DNA of 64,000 nt from Lachnoanaerobaculum sanguinis. Its GTDB lineage: Bacteria > Bacillota > Clostridia > Lachnospirales > Lachnospiraceae. The translations under genes were made by a program, and so were the position numbers. The DNA is taken from NCBI RefSeq assembly GCF_033242365.1, contig NZ_BTHK01000007.1:1-64000 (forward strand), read 5' to 3'. Below the pieces are notes generated by a model. It saw only the letters and a list, made by a program, of their open reading frames with translations, was not told the DNA's origin and did no database searches. Numbering within the stretch: the first letter of the stretch is position 1; every line of letters starts with the position of its first letter. Below, piece by piece: positions 26,801 to 32,655 of this stretch.

Positions 26801-27160
26801 AGTGATATTGAAAAGTTAAAGAGATTTTTGGTTGGAGCTGATATTTCATCTTCAGTTAAATGTGAGATAATAAGTTCAATTAATCTAAATAAAAAATTAG
26901 AGAGAAATAAAATCGAAAGAATTATTTCTCATATAGTTGATAGGGACAATGATATATTTTCAAAGGTAAAATACACAGATAATATAGAAGAGTGGAACAG
27001 TAGGTTGATTCAAGAGTTAAATATATCTACAGAGCAATTGTCGATAGAATCACTGAATAGTATTCTTGAATGCCTAATTCATTTTAGAAGTTTAGAGAAC
27101 TCTGCAAGTGATGAGAACTTCAACAAGTGGATGCAGGAAATGGAAAGGAGGATTGTTTAG
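23825..27160 (+). CDS. HerA-type ATPase (DUF87) with Ser/Thr/Gly-rich insert
   Basis: Protein of 1111 residues. The ATPase core carries Walker A GSTGSGKSNT near 594-603, PTLIIEPAKGEYKQVF near 640 and Walker B VIEEAHNLLRR near 833; a sensor segment IVDQSPTLLD follows near 878. This is the HerA/FtsK/VirB4-like DUF87 pattern of hexameric pumps that thread DNA or protein. The N-terminal half is unusual. After about 250 residues comes a segment (about 252-408) rich in Ser, Thr, Gly and Asn, with alternating small residues and a short hydrophobic piece (PIVPVVSAGIGIA). It is low-complexity and may bind membrane or form fibrous contacts. It lies between the dynamins and the nuclease. Confidence 0.85.
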   Translation: MSLREQMSSNNDNVVQKVRVKDLMENKPLISDTAASLLFAEKIVKKLYLNDLERYKVSKPSRSVLELSTDRNIKMFKISGLVFDKDEKILDRLNNVYSSMHGLGLSIVFMLKSDGTSIDLYMGTKSIEEDFTENPELGKAFEKSFTGNFPGSQITDVDILEYNDLLENILPKNGKNTVTALTSIPSIKDKDAHNEQFIQGIEKFVDAMQGEVFTVLIISDPISDWRMEQVKQGYGEIYSQMSSLAEYSLTVGTNEGISISESEMKGYTDTIGNSISKTQSFTKGSSKTKSESITNTIGISAGLNGSGSVAQGTSSSTSLSANAGATIPIVPVVSAGIGIAKTFASSLTNTITGGANVGVSASRAYQHGESVGTNESESEGTQKSSQKSTSTTTQSTSQKGMNTGTSTSSMIKFENKQIKVFLECVDEHLKRIKECENYGMWASAAYFISNSKETSIISASAYRGIINGEGTSLESANMNTWFRDDSTKMINEYLRHFTHPSFHDPDYLINLEAITDVTPATMLSTKELSVQCGIPYNGVPGIFVREMARFGRDVQSTKNVDLPIRLGNIYHMGKEYNNHVVNVDLKRLGEHTFITGSTGSGKSNTVYSLVARLNKLLPNDYPYVGQYIDKQIPTLIIEPAKGEYKQVFGDKFNVYGTNPAITELLRINPFKFENGIHVLEHIDRLVDIFNVCWPMYAAMPAVLKEAIEKAYISSGWDLKCSINTNGIDIYPSFMDLLQALREVVSSSEYSEEVKDNYTGSLVTRVRSLTNGLNGQIFTADEIDSNKLFNESTIIDLSRVGSSETKSMIMGIIIMRLQERRMCEGGINLPLKHVTVIEEAHNLLRRVSTEQTSESSNLLGKSVEMMANAIAEMRTYGEGFVIVDQSPTLLDMSVIRNTNTKVIMHLPDLTDRELVGRAAGLTDSQIVELAKIPTGVAAVYQNKWVEAVLCKIDKYNIEPKEYKHQYKAGGNGQLCTTKVIEYLLSSLKNAEVRSDIEKLKRFLVGADISSSVKCEIISSINLNKKLERNKIERIISHIVDRDNDIFSKVKYTDNIEEWNSRLIQELNISTEQLSIESLNSILECLIHFRSLENSASDENFNKWMQEMERRIV

Positions 27161-27161
27161 T

Positions 27162-27944
27162 TTGGGATTTTCTGAGATAGCAAAAGAAGCCGTAAATGTG
27201 GTAAAAGATACAGTTAAAGATATCGCAGAGAAAAAGGAAGAATTAAATAAAGATATTGCTAAAAATAAAGAATCGATTTTTCCTGATTTTTTCAAGGATA
27301 TTAAATTAGTATCTAACACTGAGACAAACTGTGAAAATGCTGATAAAGTAAAGAGTAATTTGGACGATAAAGATGATGTTTTTCCTGACTTTTTTAAGGA
27401 AATAAAACTTGTAGGCGTTGATTTTACGGGAGAATCTGTCCAAAGTGATACAAATGAGTTGAAAAAATATTACGATGATAATGATAAGTTGTATCGTATT
27501 GGTGATGACCTGTTGCCAAATAATAAATATGAAATAAATGGATATAGTTATGAAACCGATGATAAGGGAAGAATTATATTGGTTGAGGGTATATTATACA
27601 TTAAAGATAGGGAAGGTCGATTAATAATTGGCGACTCTATAGAAACTATTGGTAAAGGTGACCAAAAAGATGGTGATGATAGAGGTCATTTGATAGGAGA
27701 CCGATTTAATGGTTCAAACGGACTTGAAAATATGATTCCACAGGATGCCGATATAAATAGAAAAGACTATAGGAATTTTGAAAATGAATTAGCAAAGGAA
27801 GTAAAAGACGGAAAAGAAGTACAAATTAAGATTGAGGTAATATACTCTGAAGATTCTAGGCGTCCTGAAGCTTTAGTTGTTAATTATAGTATTGATGGAA
27901 AGGAGAACATTAGGATTTTTCCAAATGATCAGGATTATGGATAA
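27162..27944 (+). CDS. EndoNS_2-type DNA/RNA endonuclease toxin
   Basis: Start taken as TTG 27162, ten bases after GGAGG. The longer frame back to 27108 lies in the HerA gene. Of 260 residues, the C-terminal domain (about 120-260) holds DDRGHLIGDRF near 170, ENMIPQ near 188, NRKDYRNFENELA and IYSEDSRRPEALVV. These are the marks of the non-specific endonuclease family found at the end of YeeF-like LXG toxins, with DRGH as active site. No LXG domain is present. Instead, residues 1-120 are charged and contain the motif FPDFFK-D/E-IKLV twice (near 40 and 73). The next gene encodes the matching immunity family. Confidence 0.85.
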   Translation: MGFSEIAKEAVNVVKDTVKDIAEKKEELNKDIAKNKESIFPDFFKDIKLVSNTETNCENADKVKSNLDDKDDVFPDFFKEIKLVGVDFTGESVQSDTNELKKYYDDNDKLYRIGDDLLPNNKYEINGYSYETDDKGRIILVEGILYIKDREGRLIIGDSIETIGKGDQKDGDDRGHLIGDRFNGSNGLENMIPQDADINRKDYRNFENELAKEVKDGKEVQIKIEVIYSEDSRRPEALVVNYSIDGKENIRIFPNDQDYG

Positions 27945-28311
27945 TAAAATTTTTCAAGAGGTATTTGATATTTTACAGTCGGTTTTACCAACAAAATGGG
28001 AAAGGGTTTGCTTTTTTGCAGGTTATACTGAGGGAAGCTATACTATGAAGTATTATACGTATTATAATGGAATGTATGTAGATTGTTTCAGCCAGGAAGA
28101 AATAAGTAGAACACAGTTAATTAAATTATTTATGAGTATTGATAAACTTCTTTCACCGGAGAGAAAAAAGTTAGATGAAGAACATAGGTGGACTGTGATG
28201 ACGATGATAGTTGGTGCTGATGGAAGTATGAAATCAGAGTTTGACTATAAGGACATTAGTGAAATCGCTATACAGTATGAAAGAGAATGGGAGAGCAAGT
28301 ATTTGTGTTAG
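27937..28311 (+). CDS. YezG-family (DUF600) immunity protein
   Basis: Protein of 124 residues from ATG 27937, overlapping the nuclease gene by 8 bases; ATG 27925 in the same frame is possible. It begins MDNKIFQEVFDILQSVLP and contains WERVCFFAGYTEGSYTMKYY and YYNGMYVDC, the pattern of YezG/DUF600 antitoxins. In Bacillus subtilis YezG neutralises the nuclease domain of YeeF, the same nuclease family as the gene just upstream. A binding and silencing role for that nuclease is therefore well supported by homology and position. It is the last gene of the operon. The terminator follows 127 bases later. Confidence 0.85.
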   Translation: MDNKIFQEVFDILQSVLPTKWERVCFFAGYTEGSYTMKYYTYYNGMYVDCFSQEEISRTQLIKLFMSIDKLLSPERKKLDEEHRWTVMTMIVGADGSMKSEFDYKDISEIAIQYEREWESKYLC

Positions 28312-28437
28312 TTCTAGAGTAAGAACTATATCGAGATTATCTACAAATTAAAATGTAAGGGTCAATCCAATCACACAGGTTGAGAGAAAAGCTACAGAAT
28401 TAGAGAGTGCTGATGTGATTCAAATAAGTTCGACTTT

Positions 28438-28468
28438 ATAGCGAAGTGGCGTTTTGCTACTTCGCTAT
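28438..28468 (+). terminator. Terminator of GTPase/HerA/nuclease operon
   Basis: GCGAAGTGGC (28441-28450) pairs with GCTACTTCGC (28456-28465) with one G-T pair, extended by three A-T pairs. The T-rich run TATTTCTAT follows. It is the only strong hairpin after the operon. Between 28312 and 28437 I see no gene. Confidence 0.8.
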
Positions 28469-28550
28469 TTCTATGCTACACAGCTATGCAGCCTGTATAC
28501 AACAGGTATCATATTTTAAGTATTCACCTACTGTATACATTGAAGTAATA

Positions 28551-28718
28551 TCAATCCGATGATTTTCTTGACTCTGCTATTTCTACATTTATCTCATCCT
28601 GTGACATATCGGAAATATTATATTTATTTGCAATCTTACTTGCTTTCTTTAAAGCACTGATTCCGGGTGTGTCGGTGTCATCTGAATTTATATTAAATTG
28701 AATAGTTTTATTTTGCAT
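28551..28718 (-). CDS. Small antitoxin-like protein, orphan
   Basis: On the minus strand, 55 residues start at 28718 with GGAGG (bases 28726-28730 read in reverse) seven bases before. The protein contains PGISALKKASKIANKY and ISDMSQDEINVEI. This helical pattern recalls small antitoxins that precede PIN-domain toxin genes in Firmicutes, often ending MSLDEINxEI. The DNA that would encode the toxin (minus strand below 28551) contains no PIN sequence, only a 19-codon frame. A plausible promoter precedes it. The gene is shorter than 60 codons and may be missed by automatic callers. Function is inferred from resemblance only. Confidence 0.6.
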   Translation of the reverse strand: MQNKTIQFNINSDDTDTPGISALKKASKIANKYNISDMSQDEINVEIAESRKSSD

Positions 28719-28752
28719 CTTAAACCTCCGGAATCAAAAAACTTATAAGTTA

Positions 28753-28783
28753 ATTATAGCATAGTATATTGTATTTCTATCAA
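28753..28783 (-). promoter_or_regulatory. Promoter of the orphan antitoxin-like gene
   Basis: Read on the minus strand there is TATAAT (28758-28753) preceded by TGC, an extended -10 element, and TTGATA (28783-28778) 19 bases upstream. It lies about 35 bases before the start codon. Confidence 0.45.
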
Positions 28784-28909
28784 GTATATTGATTTAATCA
28801 ATACCATTTATTATAATAATTAAAAGTGCAGTTCATTATATCTAATAATTTTATATCTACATTTCTTATAGTTTCTGATTTTAAAAGGTTCTATTTATAA
28901 AGGAGGTTT

Positions 28910-29737
28910 ATGTCTGACAGGTCTATACAAAAATTCAAAGAATATGTACAAAAGTTAAATCCCATTGACGATATTATATTTAGAAAGATGGCAGAGAATA
29001 AGGAGTTTTGTGAAGAAATATTAAGGATATTTTTGCAAGATTATCAGCTGAAAGTCTTAAATAATAAGTCGCAATATGCTATAACTAATATAGAAAGACG
29101 CTCCGTTATACTTGATGCTTATTGTGAGTTAAAAGACGGAAGTCGAGTGAATATTGAGGTTCAAAATGCCGATAATGTAAATCATCAAAAAAGAGTGAGA
29201 TATTACAGTAGCGTTTTGACTACGAGCTTGATGAAAAAAGGCGAAAGCTTTGAGAATGTGCCGGAAGTGTGCATGATATATATTTGCAATTTTGATATAT
29301 TCAAAGAAAACAAGAGCTCATATTTAATAAAAAGGGTGATAGCCGGAAGTAATACGGAAGTTGACAATGGGCTCAAAGAAATATATATCAGTGCCAATAT
29401 AAATGACGGTACTATACTATCTGAACTGATGGGAGTTTTTACAAAAGATGATTGTTACAGTGACAATTTTCCTGTAACATCTAAAATGAAATATGATTTT
29501 AAGTATGTTAAGGAGGGTAATAAAATGACGGATGCAATGAAGGAGTTATACGACATATTTAAAGAGGATTTTGATCAGGAAGTATTAGAAAAGTCTAAAA
29601 GCAAGTGGATAAAAGAGGGTGTAATAAATACATTGATTATGCTTGTAAAAGACGGAATAATTTCAGTAGAAGATGCTGCAAAAAGAGCAAACCTAAGCGT
29701 AAGCAAGTTCCAAAAATATTTAAATGAAAAGATGTAA
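28910..29737 (+). CDS. Rpn family nuclease / putative transposase, full length
   Basis: Protein of 275 residues. The N-terminal PD-(D/E)XK domain has DIIFRKMAEN near 20 and the catalytic strands LDAYCELKDGSRVNIEVQ near 66-83 (Asp, then Glu-x-Gln). Rpn proteins cleave DNA and act as RecA-independent recombination enzymes and anti-phage toxins. Inside the gene, ATG 29525 follows AAGGAGGG at 7-base spacing and would start a separate 70-residue C-terminal protein. This matches the RpnL/RpnS gene-within-gene layout known in enterobacteria. Only one four-residue unit (IKEG) is present here, against five in the two fragment copies. A GGAGG site precedes the main ATG. Confidence 0.8.
   Translation: MSDRSIQKFKEYVQKLNPIDDIIFRKMAENKEFCEEILRIFLQDYQLKVLNNKSQYAITNIERRSVILDAYCELKDGSRVNIEVQNADNVNHQKRVRYYSSVLTTSLMKKGESFENVPEVCMIYICNFDIFKENKSSYLIKRVIAGSNTEVDNGLKEIYISANINDGTILSELMGVFTKDDCYSDNFPVTSKMKYDFKYVKEGNKMTDAMKELYDIFKEDFDQEVLEKSKSKWIKEGVINTLIMLVKDGIISVEDAAKRANLSVSKFQKYLNEKM
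29525..29737 (+). CDS. Internal start product of Rpn gene (RpnS-like)
   Basis: In-frame internal gene of 70 residues beginning MTDAMKELYDIF and ending FQKYLNEKM. AAGGAGGG at 29510-29517 is a near-perfect ribosome site seven bases before the ATG, stronger than most gene starts in the window. It would have no purpose if only the long protein were made. In enterobacterial Rpn systems the short product binds and blocks the full-length toxin. The helix-turn-helix-like segment VEDAAKRANLSVSKFQKYL closes the protein. That it is translated is inference. Confidence 0.6.
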   Translation: MTDAMKELYDIFKEDFDQEVLEKSKSKWIKEGVINTLIMLVKDGIISVEDAAKRANLSVSKFQKYLNEKM

Positions 29738-29764
29738 ATACTATGATATGACTTAAAACAATGA

Positions 29765-29789
29765 GGACACTGTAAAAGGTGTCCTTTTT
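29765..29789 (+). terminator. Terminator after Rpn gene
   Basis: GGACAC (29765-29770) and GTGTCC (29779-29784), followed by five T. It is near-identical to the hairpins at 16091 and 30953. Confidence 0.75.
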
Positions 29790-29959
29790 GTAAGAAAACT
29801 GATTAAATATTAATTTTGCTAACGAAAATATTAATAAATTTGTTGTAATTAGTCGGTGTTATTATATGAGGAGGAAATAAAAAAATATGTATAAATAACT
29901 TTTACGATGACAATATATGTCCATGTTAAATAGTATATTAGGCATATAGGAGATGAGAT

Positions 29960-30289
29960 ATGAATGTTTTTGGAGTAGATAAGTCAACACAATTGCTTAA
30001 GATATATTTTAAGTTGGTGAAAGGCTATATTGTAAATAAAAGAGAATAAGCAGATAACTTCAATGTGGATGAAAGAACGATTCAAAGTTATATCGTTTCC
30101 ATAAAAGATTATATGTGTTCCGATATGGTGAGTAACGGTATTATAAACTTCATAGTCTATGACAAAGAGGCAGGTGGTTATAGGATGGAATCATCATATC
30201 AAGGAACTTTGTCAAACAGTGAGACATTTGCAGTATGTAAAATATTGTTGGACAGCAGGGTATTTCTCAAAGATGAACTGCAAAGATAA
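29960..30289 (+). pseudogene. Truncated copy of WYL regulator
   Basis: The reading frame begins like the regulator at 16478 (MNVFG, KLVKGYIVNKRE) but meets TAA at 30047-30049 where the intact gene has a Glu codon. After about 108 codons similarity stops and the frame ends at 30287-30289. No WYL domain remains. A 74-codon open piece from 30065 is only part of this remnant. It is probably left from a duplication, not a functional gene. Confidence 0.85.
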
Positions 30290-30391
30290 AAAATGAAAAG
30301 GATTTTAAGTGTATTATTATGGCAAATGAAGTGTCTCATTTTATTTTGTACTAACTATTTTATGATACGATAAGGAGAAATAATAAAAAAT

Positions 30392-30568
30392 ATGCTTAAT
30401 ATAATTAGAATAATAAAGAAATTATGGGATAGATATCTTGTGAATATAGATGTAAGAATTTTTGTATTTGCATTTTTGAGCATTTATTATATTTACACAT
30501 TACTGAGGTATTCTTTATACGCTTTACCATATTGGATAAAGGTTTTTCACGTATTATTACAACATTAA
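30392..30568 (+). CDS. Small membrane protein, unknown
   Basis: Open frame of 58 residues, not similar to anything I recognise. It begins MLNIIRIIKKLWDRYL, then has a hydrophobic stretch IFVFAFLSIYYIYTLL and a second weaker one (ALPYWIKVFHVLL). AAGGAG lies about 14 bases upstream, rather far. It sits between the WYL remnant and the last Rpn fragment, in sequence absent from the left repeat. It could be a real small membrane protein or chance coding in AT-rich DNA. Confidence 0.35.
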   Translation: MLNIIRIIKKLWDRYLVNIDVRIFVFAFLSIYYIYTLLRYSLYALPYWIKVFHVLLQH

Positions 30569-30664
30569 TATTTGGAAAATTATGTCAATATATGGGAAAC
30601 CATAAAGGAATTTATTTACTTGAAGTGCATGGAATAAGGTTTAAAAATAAAGGAGGGTAATAAG

Positions 30665-30925
30665 ATGACAGATGCAATGAAGGAGTTATACGACATATTT
30701 AAAGAGGATATTGTTCAGGAAGTATTAGAAAAGTCTAAAAGTAAGTGGATAAAAGAGGGTAGAAGAGAGGGCAAAAAAGAAGGTAGAAGAGAGGGCAGAA
30801 AAGAAGGGGTTATAAATACATTACTTATGTTTGTAAAAGACGGAATAGTATCAGTAGAAGATGCGGCCAAAAGAGCAAACCTAAGCGTAAGCAAGTTCCA
30901 AAAATATTTGAATGAAAAAATGTAA
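30665..30925 (+). CDS. Orphan Rpn C-terminal protein (RpnS-like)
   Basis: A stand-alone gene of 86 residues equal to the C-terminal domain of the Rpn protein at 28910. It has its own AAGGAGGG ribosome site seven bases before the ATG, and no nuclease domain upstream. It keeps the segment IVQEVLEKSKSKW and has five four-residue repeats (IKEG, RREG, KKEG, RREG, RKEG) before VINTLLMFVKDG. If RpnS proteins act as antitoxins here, this could neutralise the intact Rpn or a foreign one. The differing repeat number may set specificity. The upstream 30 bases resemble the repeat only weakly. Confidence 0.65.
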   Translation: MTDAMKELYDIFKEDIVQEVLEKSKSKWIKEGRREGKKEGRREGRKEGVINTLLMFVKDGIVSVEDAAKRANLSVSKFQKYLNEKM

Positions 30926-30952
30926 GTACTTTAGTACGAATTAAAACAACTA

Positions 30953-30978
30953 GGACACTGTAAAAGGTGTCCTTTTTT
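30953..30978 (+). terminator. Terminator ending the accessory island
   Basis: GGACAC (30953-30958) pairs with GTGTCC (30967-30972), followed by six T. Third copy of the hairpin carried by the Rpn repeats. Confidence 0.8.
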
Positions 30979-31004
30979 GTTCGAAAATTTTTATGCACAA
31001 AACC

Positions 31005-31032
31005 TTGATTTTATTCATAAAAAGTGTATAAT
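31005..31032 (+). promoter_or_regulatory. Promoter of the arginine operon
   Basis: TTGATT (31005-31010) and TATAAT (31027-31032) with a 16-base spacer. The spacer includes TTATTCATAA, which resembles half of an ArgR box (ATTCA arm), so arginine repression is possible but not demonstrated. Confidence 0.6.
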
Positions 31033-31086
31033 TATGAAAAAATAAAAGTAATTATAAAATCGAAGGAAAGGATGAGAGGTCTTTTT

Positions 31087-32127
31087 ATGATAAAGGTAGG
31101 CATTGTGGGAGCTACGGGATATGCAGGAGCTGAGCTTATAAGACTCTTATTACAAAGAGATGATGTAAAAATAGTGGGATTCGGCTCGAAGAGCTTTGCG
31201 GGTGAGAGCTACTCGAAGGTCTTTAGAAGCATGTATAAATATGCAGATGATATCTGTGAAAACGACAATGTTTTGGAACTGTCAAAGAAAGCGGACATTA
31301 TATTTACAGCTACACCTCAAGGCTTTCTGTCTGAGAATATAAATGATGAGGTACTTGCAAATGCCAAGGTGATAGACCTTTCAGCAGACTTCAGAATAAA
31401 GGATGTGGATGTATATGAAAAGTGGTATAAGCTTGAGCACAAGTCAAAAAATCTTATAAAAGAGGCAGTATACGGTCTACCTGAGCTTTACCGTGAAGAT
31501 ATAAAGAAGGCGAGACTGATTGCAAATCCGGGATGTTACCCTACCTGTTCAATACTTTCACTGCAGCCGCTTTTAAAGCATAAGCTGATAGATAAAAACA
31601 GCATCATAATAGATGCGAAGTCTGGAACTTCGGGAGCAGGTAGAAGTGCCAAGGTTGACAATCTTTTTTGTGAAGTAAATGAAAATATGAAGGCTTACGG
31701 AATCGGAAGCCACAGACATACACCTGAGATAGAAGCTCAGCTTTCAAAGGCGGCAGGAGAGGATATTGTAATAAGTTTTACACCTCATCTTGTTCCTATG
31801 ATGAGAGGAATTTTGGTGACTGCATATGCCACACTGAAGCCGAATATCAGTGAAGAAGATATAAAAAATGCCTATGAGAGCGAGTATGCAAATGAGAAGT
31901 TTATAAGGCTTCTTAGGAAAAACGAAAATGCGGAAACGAGATTTGTAAAGGGAAGCAATTTTGTGGATATAGGCTATGTAACAGATAAGAGGACAAACAG
32001 GATAGTAGTGACCGGTGCCATTGACAACCTGATAAAGGGAGCGGCAGGTCAGGCCGTCCAGAATATGAATTTAATGTTTGGGATAGATGAAGAATATGGA
32101 TTAAAAAGTTTACCGATGTCAATATGA
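31087..32127 (+). CDS. argC: N-acetyl-gamma-glutamyl-phosphate reductase
   Basis: Reduces N-acetylglutamyl-phosphate to the semialdehyde with NADPH, third step of arginine synthesis. ATG 31087 gives a 346-residue protein starting MIKVGIVGATGYAGAELIRL, the normal ArgC N-terminus; in-frame starts at 31024 and 31072 would add non-family residues. The catalytic Cys is in NPGCYPT near 148, and SHRHTPEI near 210 holds the conserved His. It is the first gene after the accessory island and has its own promoter. The stop overlaps the following GNAT gene start (ATGATGA). Confidence 0.93.
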   Translation: MIKVGIVGATGYAGAELIRLLLQRDDVKIVGFGSKSFAGESYSKVFRSMYKYADDICENDNVLELSKKADIIFTATPQGFLSENINDEVLANAKVIDLSADFRIKDVDVYEKWYKLEHKSKNLIKEAVYGLPELYREDIKKARLIANPGCYPTCSILSLQPLLKHKLIDKNSIIIDAKSGTSGAGRSAKVDNLFCEVNENMKAYGIGSHRHTPEIEAQLSKAAGEDIVISFTPHLVPMMRGILVTAYATLKPNISEEDIKNAYESEYANEKFIRLLRKNENAETRFVKGSNFVDIGYVTDKRTNRIVVTGAIDNLIKGAAGQAVQNMNLMFGIDEEYGLKSLPMSI

Positions 32128-32585
32128 TGAAAAAGGATATAGAAATAAGGACAATGAAAATAGAGGACTATACTGAGGTGATGGCTCTTTGGAAAAGTAT
32201 AAAGGGCTTCAGGATCAGGGCGGTTGATGATGATTTTGAACATATAAAAAGATTTCTTGACAGAAATGTCGGGCTTAGTGTTGTGGCTGTAAAGAATAAT
32301 CAAATAGTCGGAACCATACTTTCAGGTCATGACGGCAGACAGGCGACATTTTACCATGTATGTGTGGATTCAAGGTGCAGAGGAGAAAATATAGCCGGTA
32401 AGATGGTAAAGGAAGCTATAGAGAGGGTAAATGCCGAAGGTATAAGTAAGATAACTCTTATAGCATTCAAGCAAAATCTTGCAGGAAATATTTTTTGGAA
32501 GAGTCAAAACTGGAAGCAAAATAAGGATATAAACAGCTATGAACTTGTACTGAATGAGGAAAATATATCAAGTATTGTAGCATAA
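32124..32585 (+). CDS. GNAT family N-acetyltransferase in arg operon
   Basis: Acetyl-CoA-dependent transferase of 153 residues. It opens IEIRTMKIEDYTEVMALW and has the acetyl-CoA loop RCRGENIAGKMV (R/Q-x-x-G-x-G/A pattern) near 90. NIFWKSQNWKQN near 130 is the typical C-terminal FWxxxGW region, here with Asn-Trp. It overlaps argC and precedes argJ by 70 bases. Since ArgJ can recycle the acetyl group, an ArgA-like priming role is possible, but protein-acetyltransferase or detoxification roles are equally open. Confidence 0.75.
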   Translation: MMKKDIEIRTMKIEDYTEVMALWKSIKGFRIRAVDDDFEHIKRFLDRNVGLSVVAVKNNQIVGTILSGHDGRQATFYHVCVDSRCRGENIAGKMVKEAIERVNAEGISKITLIAFKQNLAGNIFWKSQNWKQNKDINSYELVLNEENISSIVA

Positions 32586-32655
32586 TCGTCTATACAGGGA
32601 TTAAAGCTTTGAGCAGATGCTACAGTTAATCATAAAAGCAATATAAGGAGAATGT

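Larger units (their letters stand above)
29406..30285 (+). repeat. Direct repeat, right copy
   Basis: Counterpart of 15709-16805 in the same orientation. Here the Rpn part is attached to an intact nuclease gene while the WYL part is truncated and broken, the reverse of the left copy. Recombination between the two would remove the whole operon. Confidence 0.75.

Noticed and set aside
28484..28540. Minus-strand 18-residue frame reading MYTVGEYLKY
   Set aside because: It looks faintly like the start of a CarD-type protein but stops after 18 residues and has no ribosome site. It is too short to support.
30296..30373. Frame of about 26 codons before the small membrane protein
   Set aside because: There is no ribosome site and no recognisable sequence. 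It is likely chance.
28910..30925. Complete insertion sequence around the Rpn genes
   Set aside because: No terminal inverted repeats or target duplications were found around the Rpn copies. The repeats are internal gene segments.
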